NCBI GenBank assembly: GCA_965140405.1
Contig: OZ223208.1
Coordinates: 186,001 to 250,000 of the forward strand
Reading direction: 5' to 3'
DNA: 64,000 nt
DNA from: G963556115 sp963666605
Lineage (GTDB): Bacteria; Planctomycetota; SZUA-567
The notes under the pieces were generated by a model. The model did no database searches and was not told the origin of the DNA. It saw only the letters and a program-made list of their open reading frames with translations. Shown here one piece after another: positions 54,974 through 62,827 of the stretch (within the stretch, counting starts at the first letter, position 1; every line of letters starts with the position of its first letter). Position numbers and translations under genes: made by a program.

Positions 54974-56074
54974 TTATACATTGAAACGGAAGTGCATAAC
55001 ATCACCGTTAGAAACCACATAATCCTTGCCTTCTACACGCATCAACCCCGCAGCTTTTGCACCAGCTTCACCATTGTTATCGATAAAATCTTGATAAGCA
55101 ATAACCTCGGCACGAATAAAGCCTTTTTCAAAATCGGTATGAATCACAGATGCTGCCTTTGGAGCTTTCCAACCTTTTTCAATCGTCCACGCTCTTACCT
55201 CTTTTACACCAGCTGTAAAATAACTGATAAGTCCGAGTGTGTGATAACCAGTATGAATCACCTGATCAAGACCGCTCTCCTCGATACCATACTCTTTGAG
55301 GTACTCTTCTCTATCCTCATCCTCAAGGGCTCCGAGTTCTTCCTCCATTTTAGCGCAAATTTTTACTACATCACAATCACGCTCTTGAGCATACTTCTGT
55401 ACAGCTTTGATATGTTCATTATCAGTAGTAACGCCCTCTTCATCAACATTACAACAGTAGATCACCTTCTTCGCACTTAGGAATCTCATCTCGCTATATA
55501 GTGCAACCGCAGCGTCCTTATCTTTTTCTTCAAAAGTAAATGCTGGCTGACCACTATCAAGATGCACTTTGAGTTTTTCAGCGAGCTCAAGAGCTGGCTT
55601 TGCTGTCTTGTCTGCACGAGCCTTCTTTGCAAGCGTATCTAACTTCTTCTCAAGCTGCTGAGTATCAGCAATAATAAGCTCAAGTTCAATTACTTCTATA
55701 TCTCGTATTGGATCTACTGAACCGTCAACATGTATCACATCTTCGTCTTCAAAGCAACGCACTACTTGAAGTATTGCACTAGTCTCACGAATGTTACCAA
55801 GGAACTGGTTACCAAGACCTTCACCCTGACTAGCACCACGCACCAATCCAGCAATATCAACAAACTCAACCGTCGCTGATTGTATCCTCTGAGGGTTTAC
55901 AATGGCAGAAAGTTTGTCCATTCTCACATCTGGAACAGGTACAATTGCTTTATTTGGTTCTATAGTACAGAATGGATAGTTAGCCGATTCTGCATTCTGC
56001 TCCCTTGTAAGTGCGTTAAATAGAGTTGACTTACCGATATTCGGCAGTCCAACAATTCCAATACTCAGTGCCAT
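54974..56074 (-). CDS. ychF: ribosome-associated ATPase YchF (Obg-like)
   Basis: A 366-residue protein. The G-domain P-loop is GLPNIGKST; the G4 position is relaxed, as in ATP-preferring YchF. A helical coiled insert (QQLEKKLDTLAKKAR) and the C-terminal TGS-like domain with DFEKGFIRAEVIAY complete it. A regulator of stress response and translation, monocistronic and full length. Confidence 0.96.
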   Translation of the reverse strand: MALSIGIVGLPNIGKSTLFNALTREQNAESANYPFCTIEPNKAIVPVPDVRMDKLSAIVNPQRIQSATVEFVDIAGLVRGASQGEGLGNQFLGNIRETSAILQVVRCFEDEDVIHVDGSVDPIRDIEVIELELIIADTQQLEKKLDTLAKKARADKTAKPALELAEKLKVHLDSGQPAFTFEEKDKDAAVALYSEMRFLSAKKVIYCCNVDEEGVTTDNEHIKAVQKYAQERDCDVVKICAKMEEELGALEDEDREEYLKEYGIEESGLDQVIHTGYHTLGLISYFTAGVKEVRAWTIEKGWKAPKAASVIHTDFEKGFIRAEVIAYQDFIDNNGEAGAKAAGLMRVEGKDYVVSNGDVMHFRFNV

Positions 56075-56165
56075 TTGTTCATATCTCCTAATCTTATACG
56101 TTCTATTATCAAATTTAAATGCATATTAATAGCTAAATCATAAGTATACCCACCCAAAAGTCAAC

Positions 56166-56186
56166 CAAGGAATATCCTTGTTTTTT
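56166..56186 (+). terminator. small leader terminator/attenuator upstream of cbiD
   Basis: CAAGGA-ATA-TCCTTG followed by T6, 38 nt before the cbiD start. No plus-strand gene ends here (ychF runs the other way), so it can only stop transcription entering cbiD. No B12 box (GCCACTG) is visible. Confidence 0.55.
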
Positions 56187-56224
56187 GTTGCACTCCAAGT
56201 AGTTATCACAATAATACAATTTAT

Positions 56225-57295
56225 ATGACAGATAATATCAAAACACTCAAAACAGGTTACACTACAGGTAGCTGCGCAACAGCTGCTACTACCGCAGCAT
56301 TGGAGCTTCTTTTCAACTGCGAAACGAAAGATAACGTACAAATAACTCTTCCAACAGGAGATACAGCAACGATAGAAATTGTAGATTCAGCGCTACATAG
56401 TGACTACGCTACTGCGAGAGTGAAAAAGTACTCTGGAGATGATCCTGATATCACCAATGGAGCAATAATCATTTCAAGTGTAAAGTTGAATGATTCAAAT
56501 GAGATAAAGTTCTTCGCTGGGGAGGGAGTCGGAGTCGTAACCAAGGAAGGTCTCCAAATTCCTGTAGGTGAGCCAGCAATAAACCCAGTTCCTCGTGAGA
56601 TGATGACCAAGGCAGTAAGAGAGTACACCAAGTCAGGAGTAGACATCACAATCGGTGTAGAAGGCGGAGCAGCCCTAGCTGAGAAAACCTTCAACCCTCG
56701 TTTAGGAATCAAAGGTGGAATATCAATAATCGGCACCAGCGGAATTGTCAGACCCTTCTCACATGAAGCAATAGAAGAGACCGTAAAGGTAAATATAGAT
56801 GTAGCAACTGCAAATTCTGAGAGCGAATTAGTTATAGTCGCTGGACATTACGGCATGAAAGCTGCGACCACATTTTTCACCCTAAAAACTGATCAGATCA
56901 TAGAAGTAAGCAACTCATGGGGAACAGCACTAGTCCACGCCAAGGAGAAGGGAGTCGATTCACTACTCCTACTCTCACACCCTGGAAAACTAGCAAAATT
57001 AATAGATAACTACTTCAATACCCATTCAAGTGATTCTCCTTCAGCCCTTCCAATTGTAAAACGAATTGCCGAAAGTATCGGCATTACTATTGATACAGAG
57101 AGCACAACAGTTGACGGAGTATTCAAAGAACTATCAGTTGATACCAGCAAAATTCTTGCGGATAAACTAGCAGACCTAATCAGCAACGCCGCCCAGAAGA
57201 GATCAGACATAGCCAATGTAGCAGTAGTATTAATAGACATGCAAAAAAACGAACTCGGACACTCAAAAGGAACTTGCAGATGGCAGAGAAAATAA
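56225..57295 (+). CDS. cbiD: cobalt-precorrin-5B C1-methyltransferase
   Basis: A 356-residue enzyme of the anaerobic cobalamin route. The N-terminal GYTTGSCATAATTAAL motif is the CbiD signature; GEPAINPVPREMM and VAGHYGMKAA follow. It overlaps cbiE by 16 nt. The rest of the pathway is not near, so this is a detached pair. Confidence 0.95.
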   Translation: MTDNIKTLKTGYTTGSCATAATTAALELLFNCETKDNVQITLPTGDTATIEIVDSALHSDYATARVKKYSGDDPDITNGAIIISSVKLNDSNEIKFFAGEGVGVVTKEGLQIPVGEPAINPVPREMMTKAVREYTKSGVDITIGVEGGAALAEKTFNPRLGIKGGISIIGTSGIVRPFSHEAIEETVKVNIDVATANSESELVIVAGHYGMKAATTFFTLKTDQIIEVSNSWGTALVHAKEKGVDSLLLLSHPGKLAKLIDNYFNTHSSDSPSALPIVKRIAESIGITIDTESTTVDGVFKELSVDTSKILADKLADLISNAAQKRSDIANVAVVLIDMQKNELGHSKGTCRWQRK

Positions 57296-57906
57296 CAATA
57301 ATCGGTTGCGGTCCTGGTGGCTCAGACTACCTAACCCCAATAGCAAGAAAGGCTGCCCTCCAAATGGATGTACTTGCAGGGGCAGCACGCCTATTCGACC
57401 TTTTTCCAGAGTTCACCGGAAAAAAGATCTTCTACAAAGGCACCGCCAAGATGCTTGATGATATAGCAGAGGAAACTGGTAAAATCGGCGTACTAGTAAG
57501 TGGCGACCCATCATACTTCAGCCTAGCCGAATCCATAATCAAACGCTTCGGCACAAAAAACTGCCAAGTAATAACCGGCATCAGCTCTATTCAAGTTGCT
57601 CTATCTCGCTTTGGTCTAAAGGCAAACACCGCACGGATAATCTCCTCCCACGCAGGCATTCCAAGCGTGTCACCCGATTCAGTAAAGCACGAAGAGAGTA
57701 TAGTCCTACTCGGTGGCAATCCAAGCACAGTCGACTGGATCCTAGAACTAATCGAGCTCACTAGGGATACCCACACCCTATACGCCTGCTCAGACCTCAC
57801 CCTCGACACAGAGAGTATCACCCACATCAACACCACCGATTCAGAATCGCTCACCGACCACCTAACGCCATCACGACTTATCCTTGTCTTTTCTCGGTGC
57901 TCTTAA
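57280..57906 (+). CDS. cbiE: cobalt-precorrin-7 C5-methyltransferase
   Basis: A 209-residue tetrapyrrole methylase. GCGPGGSDYLTPIA is the SAM-binding loop; LVSGDPSYFSLAE is the second motif. Size fits CbiE alone, without the fused CbiT half seen in CobL. ATG 57280 has AAAAGGA 8 nt upstream; TTG 57274 is a weaker choice. Confidence 0.92.
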   Translation: MAEKITIIGCGPGGSDYLTPIARKAALQMDVLAGAARLFDLFPEFTGKKIFYKGTAKMLDDIAEETGKIGVLVSGDPSYFSLAESIIKRFGTKNCQVITGISSIQVALSRFGLKANTARIISSHAGIPSVSPDSVKHEESIVLLGGNPSTVDWILELIELTRDTHTLYACSDLTLDTESITHINTTDSESLTDHLTPSRLILVFSRCS

Positions 57907-57940
57907 TTACGAACGGCTTAACTTCATGGGACACACCAAA

Positions 57941-58137
57941 GACAACAGCCAATCCAAGAAAATCACAAATGTGATTTTCACATTTTGCTGACACAACACA
58001 CAGGTCGCCAAGCAGACGACATTTTGCCTACTTTTGCTTGCAAAAATACGGTTATAATATTGTGAGCTAGCGAACAATATCATGAATTTAATCATAGCTC
58101 ACTTCACCGAGAAACAGACTCAATCCCCACATTCGTA
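57941..58137 (+). repeat. dispersed ~200-bp repeat, copy A
   Basis: Shares ordered blocks with copy B at 59088-59316: AATCCAA(G/A)AAAATCAC, TTTTCAC, CAAGCAG(A/G)CG, GCCTACTTTT, GTGAGC...GCGAACAATA, and (C/A)GAGAAAC(A)GACT(C). Diverged, with indels. It fills most of the 407-base gap between cbiE and the DUF3795 gene and has no coding potential. Confidence 0.75.
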
Positions 58138-58313
58138 TCGTCGAAGACGACACACAAAACCAAAAACCCAACCAAATTCACACAAACCATACAAAGCCCA
58201 ACCACCAAACTCCAATCGCAACCCATAAAAAAATCCTTGCACATCTACCATCAACTCAGTTATAATATCATCAACACATGTACCCCATAACAACAACACA
58301 AAGGAAACCCCAC

Positions 58314-58853
58314 ATGTCAAAAAACAAACAAACTCAAGAAGAAAAAGACCTCATGCTTACCTCTGTTTGCGGTCTATTCTGCGGTGCATGTTCAATGTAC
58401 ATAGCCTCAACTGAAGACCCAGCCCGTTTAAAAATGCACTCTGAACAATTCCAACTATCAGAAGATGAATTGAGGTGTTATGGTTGCCGCTCAGACAACC
58501 GAGCAAAATTCTGCGATGACTGTGAAATGTTCGATTGTGCAACCCAAAAAGGCGTAGACTTCTGCAATGAGTGCGACGAGTACCCATGCGAAACACTAAA
58601 GGAGTTTCAGGCAGAATGCCCACACAGAAATGAGATTTGGAAGGATATGGACAGGAGGAAGAAGGTCGGTGTATCCCAATGGGTACAAGAGTCACGCGAA
58701 AATTACAGCTGTCCAAAGTGTAACACGTTAAATTCACCGTATGACATGACCTGCAGAAAGTGCGGCAACGAACCAGGCAACGCCTATGTCTCTACCCACA
58801 GGACAGCCATCAACAAATATCTAAACGGCGACGGATTTAATTTCGATCTATAG
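58314..58853 (+). CDS. DUF3795-like cysteine-rich protein
   Basis: A 179-residue soluble protein with at least 17 Cys. The DUF3795 pattern is CGLFCGACSMY, then CYGCRS, CDDCEMFDC and CNECDEYPC (about residues 22-105). A separate C-terminal zinc ribbon CPKCNTL...CRKCGN follows. The family's function is unknown; metal or Fe-S binding is expected. ATG 58314 follows AAAGGAAA. It lies between direct copies of a dispersed repeat, which hints at acquisition or mobility. Confidence 0.85.
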   Translation: MSKNKQTQEEKDLMLTSVCGLFCGACSMYIASTEDPARLKMHSEQFQLSEDELRCYGCRSDNRAKFCDDCEMFDCATQKGVDFCNECDEYPCETLKEFQAECPHRNEIWKDMDRRKKVGVSQWVQESRENYSCPKCNTLNSPYDMTCRKCGNEPGNAYVSTHRTAINKYLNGDGFNFDL

Positions 58854-58878
58854 ACAAATAACAACACCAAACAGCGCA

Positions 58879-58925
58879 GGGGCTACTCGCCCCTTGCATC
58901 CCCGCCAACGCTATGCGTTGGATCA
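58879..58925 (+). repeat. double hairpin including dispersed 30-bp repeat, copy 2
   Basis: GGGGC-TACTC-GCCCC (58879-58893) is followed by the perfect hairpin CCAACGC-TAT-GCGTTGG (58905-58921). The stretch 58896-58925 recurs at 20430-20460. The GC content is above that of the surroundings. Could be a REP-like element or a remnant of a mobile unit. Confidence 0.65.
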
Positions 58926-59087
58926 CTTTAACACAAGCGTAGTTCTTGAGGTAACTGCAATAGACAGACTAAATGACTTGCAAAGTACTTTACAATGATT
59001 TTTATTGTTCGCAAGCGTTCAACCAATGACTTTTGCAACAAACAGCCGAGCCACAGAGTTACAGAATTCGTATGTTGCCAATACCCA

Positions 59088-59316
59088 AGATACCAAACAA
59101 TCCAAAAAAATCACAGTAGTGGTTTTCACCTCCACTAAACATAATTTCATTGCGCAAGCAGGCGCTTAGATACCATTTCTTCTGACAAGTGAAGAACTAA
59201 TGGTGATGCCTACTTTTTGTACAAGCCAAAAAGTAGGGTCATGTCTTGTGAGCCGGCGAACAATACATTGATTCACAGACCGCTTTACAGAGAAACGACT
59301 CTGACGCACCCGTATT
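59088..59316 (+). repeat. dispersed ~200-bp repeat, copy B
   Basis: Direct-orientation relative of copy A (57941-58137), longer by about 30 bp through an insertion near 59175-59205. The two copies bracket the DUF3795 gene. It also holds an internal inverted pair, CTACTTTTTG/CAAAAAGTAG, with a possible hairpin at 59210-59236. Confidence 0.75.
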
Positions 59317-59464
59317 ACATAACTACGCTATTGATAATTCATATATCTCCTAAGAGATTATTGTTAACTCCCCTTTTAACAAATTAGCTTGTATCCCACA
59401 AAGAAAAAACTTCATAGCCCAGACGACAGGATTCTCATCCATTCGCTACGCTCATTTCTTCGAC

Positions 59465-59511
59465 CGTGCGCAAGTAAAAAGTAGGCAAAAATTTGCGCTG
59501 CTTGCGCAATT
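59465..59511 (-). repeat. dispersed repeat, partial inverted copy C
   Basis: The reverse complement reads GCGCAAGCAG...TTTTGCCTACTTTTT, matching the centre of copies A and B. Only this core is present. The 814-base gap around it (58854-59667) has no gene that I can support. Confidence 0.6.
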
Positions 59512-59587
59512 GTGTACTCCACTAGTTTTAACTTCCGTATTCTATCTCAACCGATTACACTCATAGCTGTACATACACGTACTTCAT

Positions 59588-59640
59588 AAAAAAAGTTAGA
59601 GCTTCATAGCATTGCTATGAACCTCTAACTTTTAAAAAAA
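59588..59640 (-). terminator. terminator of the flagellin gene
   Basis: A long stem, AAAAGTTAGAG/CTCTAACTTTT with inner TTCATAGCA/TGCTATGAA, broken by a C-C mismatch. The T run is on the minus strand. Confidence 0.85.
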
Positions 59641-59667
59641 CTCTACTCTTATTTTAGATTACTATTA

Positions 59668-61197
59668 CTATGGAAGCAATGACAACCTAAGCGCATTCAT
59701 CTCATTAACCTTCTGAATGCCAAATATACTTGCTTTCTCACGAATCTGTGCAGAAGTCATCTCTGTCACACTCTTAGCGATATCGGTATCAGTAATTGCA
59801 CTGTTAGACGCAGTAATATTCTCCATTGCTACTTCGAGGTTGTTTGCAGTCGCCGAAAGAGTATTACTCTGATATGCACCAATATCTGCCCTCATAGATG
59901 AGACATCGTCGATAGCTTGGTTTACAACCATCTGAGCAATATCAGGGTTTCTATCAAGCGCCGCACTACCACCAGAGAATAAATCTTGTAATGAATACTC
60001 CTCACCATCAACAGTCACACGTCCAAGATTATAAAGATTAGCATCAGGTAGAGAAACATTGTCACGATCACTTCCCTGAGCACCTTCACCTAGTTGGAGT
60101 TGGACACCACCGCCAGAATTTTCAAGCGCAACACGCCTTGACTGATCTGCCTCAACAATTGTATCCTGATTATAGCCACTCTGCGCCACACCTGTCTCAG
60201 TCGCACCAGCATCAGGAGCATTGAATTCAAGCGTACCAGAAATATTTGAAGTATTGACTTCAACACTGAGACCCTGACCAGTAAACTTCTCTCCGTCAAC
60301 TGTAATAGTCAAGTCCTGCCCTGTATCACTCACAGAGCTACCAGCCGCTGCAAATGCATCACCAGTTGTTTGCTCAACCTGCACACTCTGCGCACTACCA
60401 TACTCAAGAGATGCCAGACGCACTTCAGACGAACTATCAGTAGCATACGCCTCTACGCCTGTATCTTCACTACGAGCATTGATCGCACTCACCATATCGT
60501 CAATAGTAGTACCAGCAGCAAAACTAAAATCAACCTGTCCATTTACACCTGTAACACTAAATTGCTGATCAGCAGTCAATGCCGTACTACCACCACCAAA
60601 ACTGGTAGAAACATTTGCCTTCTCAGCCTGATCCGCAACATCACCACTATAGCTCACCGCCACACTACCCTGCCCGCTAGCCTGAGTCGTAAGCTCGACG
60701 TCAGATGCTTGCATATTCAAAATATTAGCAGGATCACCAGATTGCAAAGACACAGAGTCAGCCGGAAGCGACTGCGTACCGTTTAATAGACTCTTACTAC
60801 CATAATTTGTACTACTTGTAATATGATTTACAGTAGCGAGTAAGTTATTCATCTGAGCTTGATATGCACCCGTCTGACCTTTACCATTCACACCAGTATT
60901 TCCAGCCGCAACGGTAAGATTCTTCATCTGCCCAAGAGCAGACGAGATGCCGCTAAGTCCGCCTTCAGCGATTGAGAACATATTATACGCTTCTTGAGTA
61001 TTCTGGTAAGCTCTAGCCATACCGGATAGTTGGCTATACATTTTCGACGAGATAACCAGTCCAGCAGGGTCATCTTTAGCTGTGTTGATCTTTACCCCTG
61101 ACGAGATATTGGTCATCGCTTTACTTGCTTGTGTATTGGACTTGTTTAGGTTACTAATAAAATTATTAGCCGCACCCGAATTGATACCATTCAACAT
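59668..61197 (-). CDS. fliC: flagellin
   Basis: A 509-residue filament subunit. The conserved N-terminal D0/D1 (NFISNLNKSNTQASKAM, ISSGVKINTAKDDPAGLVIS) and C-terminal D1/D0 (ENITASNSAITDTDIAKSV, QVRE-type AQIREKASIFGIQ, ALRLSLLP) flank a variable Gly/Ser/Thr-rich region of about 300 residues. No Cys. GGAGGG before ATG. A single gene here; other flagellar structural genes are not in the window apart from a FlgN-like one. Confidence 0.96.
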   Translation of the reverse strand: MLNGINSGAANNFISNLNKSNTQASKAMTNISSGVKINTAKDDPAGLVISSKMYSQLSGMARAYQNTQEAYNMFSIAEGGLSGISSALGQMKNLTVAAGNTGVNGKGQTGAYQAQMNNLLATVNHITSSTNYGSKSLLNGTQSLPADSVSLQSGDPANILNMQASDVELTTQASGQGSVAVSYSGDVADQAEKANVSTSFGGGSTALTADQQFSVTGVNGQVDFSFAAGTTIDDMVSAINARSEDTGVEAYATDSSSEVRLASLEYGSAQSVQVEQTTGDAFAAAGSSVSDTGQDLTITVDGEKFTGQGLSVEVNTSNISGTLEFNAPDAGATETGVAQSGYNQDTIVEADQSRRVALENSGGGVQLQLGEGAQGSDRDNVSLPDANLYNLGRVTVDGEEYSLQDLFSGGSAALDRNPDIAQMVVNQAIDDVSSMRADIGAYQSNTLSATANNLEVAMENITASNSAITDTDIAKSVTEMTSAQIREKASIFGIQKVNEMNALRLSLLP

Positions 61198-61223
61198 GAT
61201 ATACCCTCCATAGTATTTACAGC

Positions 61224-61235
61224 TCTATCCTTAGA
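61224..61235 (-). promoter_or_regulatory. possible CsrA-type site in the flagellin leader
   Basis: On the minus strand TCTA-AGGA-TAGA forms a small hairpin with GGA in its loop, the form CsrA prefers, about 25 nt before a GGAGGG ribosome site that could be a second contact. No csrA gene is in the window. Confidence 0.35.
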
Positions 61236-61379
61236 CCTGCATAAGATTAAATCACTATCGTCTAAGTCGTTTAGCCACAAAGATTAATACTCAAGCACCG
61301 CAATCCCCAATCACACCACCGAGATCTACGCACCCAATCCGACGAAGACAAAACTTCTAATATACATCTATCTACTTAC

Positions 61380-61408
61380 AGTATATCACATAATTTTACA
61401 CTTGTCAA
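61380..61408 (-). promoter_or_regulatory. consensus-like sigma70 promoter of flagellin
   Basis: TTGACA (61403-61408), 17-nt spacer, TATACT (61380-61385) on the minus strand. A transcript would carry a leader of about 175 nt. No sigma28 or sigma54 elements were found in the 476-base gap 61198-61673. Confidence 0.65.
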
Positions 61409-61427
61409 ATAATTCTTTAACCCTTGC

Positions 61428-61441
61428 GATCAAAGTTGATC
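61428..61441. promoter_or_regulatory. 14-bp palindrome upstream of the flagellin promoter
   Basis: GATCAA-AG-TTGATC, centred about 27 nt upstream of the -35, the right place for an activator or repressor dimer. Confidence 0.4.
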
Positions 61442-61564
61442 ACACCAAAAGATTCGATTGACCCAAAGTTAGGCTGCAATAATACTATAATTTACTCATA
61501 TTATCGGACACCCACCACCAAACTTTACACATACCTACTATCTTACACTTCGATTACTTGGAAT

Positions 61565-61597
61565 AAAAAAAGGTCTACCCTATATTTAGAGTAGACC
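61565..61597 (-). terminator. terminator of the second Gfo/Idh gene
   Basis: GGTCTAC/GTAGACC with inner CT/AG pairs; A7 to its left is a T run on the minus strand. Confidence 0.8.
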
Positions 61598-61673
61598 AAA
61601 AACAAACTCTTAACCACTTCAAGACTAGCAGCATCTATGGAAATACCCTATTGCCATAAATAGTCTCACTACC

Positions 61674-62693
61674 TTATTCAAATGGATACTTCAGCCCCCA
61701 TTGCTCTCTAGCTATATCCATAGTCTGAGCAAGCTCAAGTGATTCATCAAGAGGCATAATCTCAGACTCTTTCTTACCAGCAAGAATCATCTCAGCCACA
61801 GCCTCAGCCTCACAGTTATAGCCATTAGATTCATATGGTAGATTGATGATCTCTTCTTGAGCATTGTTTATTGCTGCATTATTATCACGATCAGGTTCAA
61901 AGCCAGTTATCCCAATGCTACTACCAGCCCACCAAGGAGCAGCAATTCTAATACTCCCCTTACTACCATAGATCATAGCTTCTTGATTCGTCTGGGTTTG
62001 AATTGCACCCGAAGCTGTAGCCATCACACCATTACCATATTCAAAGAGCGCAATAAACTGCTCATCAACGCCCGTACTACCTAGATGCCCTGAACTCTGT
62101 ACTCTAGACGGCTTACCAAGTACCATAGAACATAGCGCTAGCGGATAAATCCCAACATCAAGTAACGCTCCACCAGCAAGGTCAGGAGAGAGAAGGCGTG
62201 AAGCAGGATCATACTCTTCCAACTTAAATCCAAAGTTTACACTCATCATGCGAACTTCGCCTATTCTCCCACTCGCCAAGATTTCACGTACTTTGCAAAT
62301 CGTCGGTAAAAACCTAGTCCACATTGCTTCCATAAGGAATGTATCATTCTTGCGAGCAGCATCTACCAATCTCTTTGTATCAGCTGCATTTACCGTCATC
62401 GGTTTCTCACAGAGCACAGGTTTACTGGCGTTTAAACATGTAAGTGCAGATTCTAGATGATACGGGTGCGGATTCGCAACATAGACGATATCGACATCAG
62501 GATCATTAGCAATCGCCTCCTCTGAATCATATGCCTTTACTCCGCCAAATTTATCCATAAAACTCTTCGCATTTTCGAGTTTACGCGAGCACACTCCGTA
62601 AAGCTCACCATTACCACTAGCAGCTATCCCAGTAGCAAACTTCTCAGCAATCCAACCCGGAGCGATAATTCCCCATTTGACCTTAGTCTTCAT
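61674..62693 (-). CDS. Gfo/Idh/MocA family oxidoreductase (DHDH-like)
   Basis: A 339-residue NAD(P)-dependent dehydrogenase. Rossmann motif GIIAPGWIAEKFATGI at the N-terminus, catalytic Lys in CEKPMTVNAAD, then LLDVGIYPLALCSMV. It resembles the dihydrodiol/xylose dehydrogenase branch (GxGWIAxxF). ATG 62693 follows GGAGG; an upstream in-frame start would run through a terminator hairpin. Not close in sequence to the other Gfo/Idh gene of the window. Substrate unknown. Confidence 0.9.
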   Translation of the reverse strand: MKTKVKWGIIAPGWIAEKFATGIAASGNGELYGVCSRKLENAKSFMDKFGGVKAYDSEEAIANDPDVDIVYVANPHPYHLESALTCLNASKPVLCEKPMTVNAADTKRLVDAARKNDTFLMEAMWTRFLPTICKVREILASGRIGEVRMMSVNFGFKLEEYDPASRLLSPDLAGGALLDVGIYPLALCSMVLGKPSRVQSSGHLGSTGVDEQFIALFEYGNGVMATASGAIQTQTNQEAMIYGSKGSIRIAAPWWAGSSIGITGFEPDRDNNAAINNAQEEIINLPYESNGYNCEAEAVAEMILAGKKESEIMPLDESLELAQTMDIAREQWGLKYPFE

Positions 62694-62719
62694 AATACTT
62701 TCCTCCAATATAATAAAAT

Positions 62720-62748
62720 GATTGAACCCCGAAAATCGAGGTTCAATC
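62720..62748 (-). terminator. hairpin between the repeat-protein gene and the Gfo/Idh gene
   Basis: GATTGAACC/GGTTCAATC with inner CGA/TCG pairs. ATTTTATT follows on the minus strand. Likely ends the upstream gene's transcript. Confidence 0.65.
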
Positions 62749-62827
62749 AAAAAACATTTTATTAATAGTTATTATATCAATTTATACTCATTATTTCACT
62801 TCAAAAACACTCCAAATTTAAATAAAC

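Noticed and set aside
56075..56224. Cobalamin riboswitch before cbiD
   Set aside because: The gap is only 150 nt and lacks the B12 box; only a small terminator hairpin is seen.
57907..59667. CRISPR array around the DUF3795 gene
   Set aside because: The repeats are long, diverged and few, with no regular spacing and no cas genes.
60370..60786. 138-codon frame antisense to flagellin
   Set aside because: Mirror of the Ser/Thr-rich variable region of flagellin; no supporting start site.
61198..61400. Sigma28 promoter for flagellin
   Set aside because: A TAAA and a GACGATAG occur on the minus strand but only 7 nt apart, far from the usual 15.
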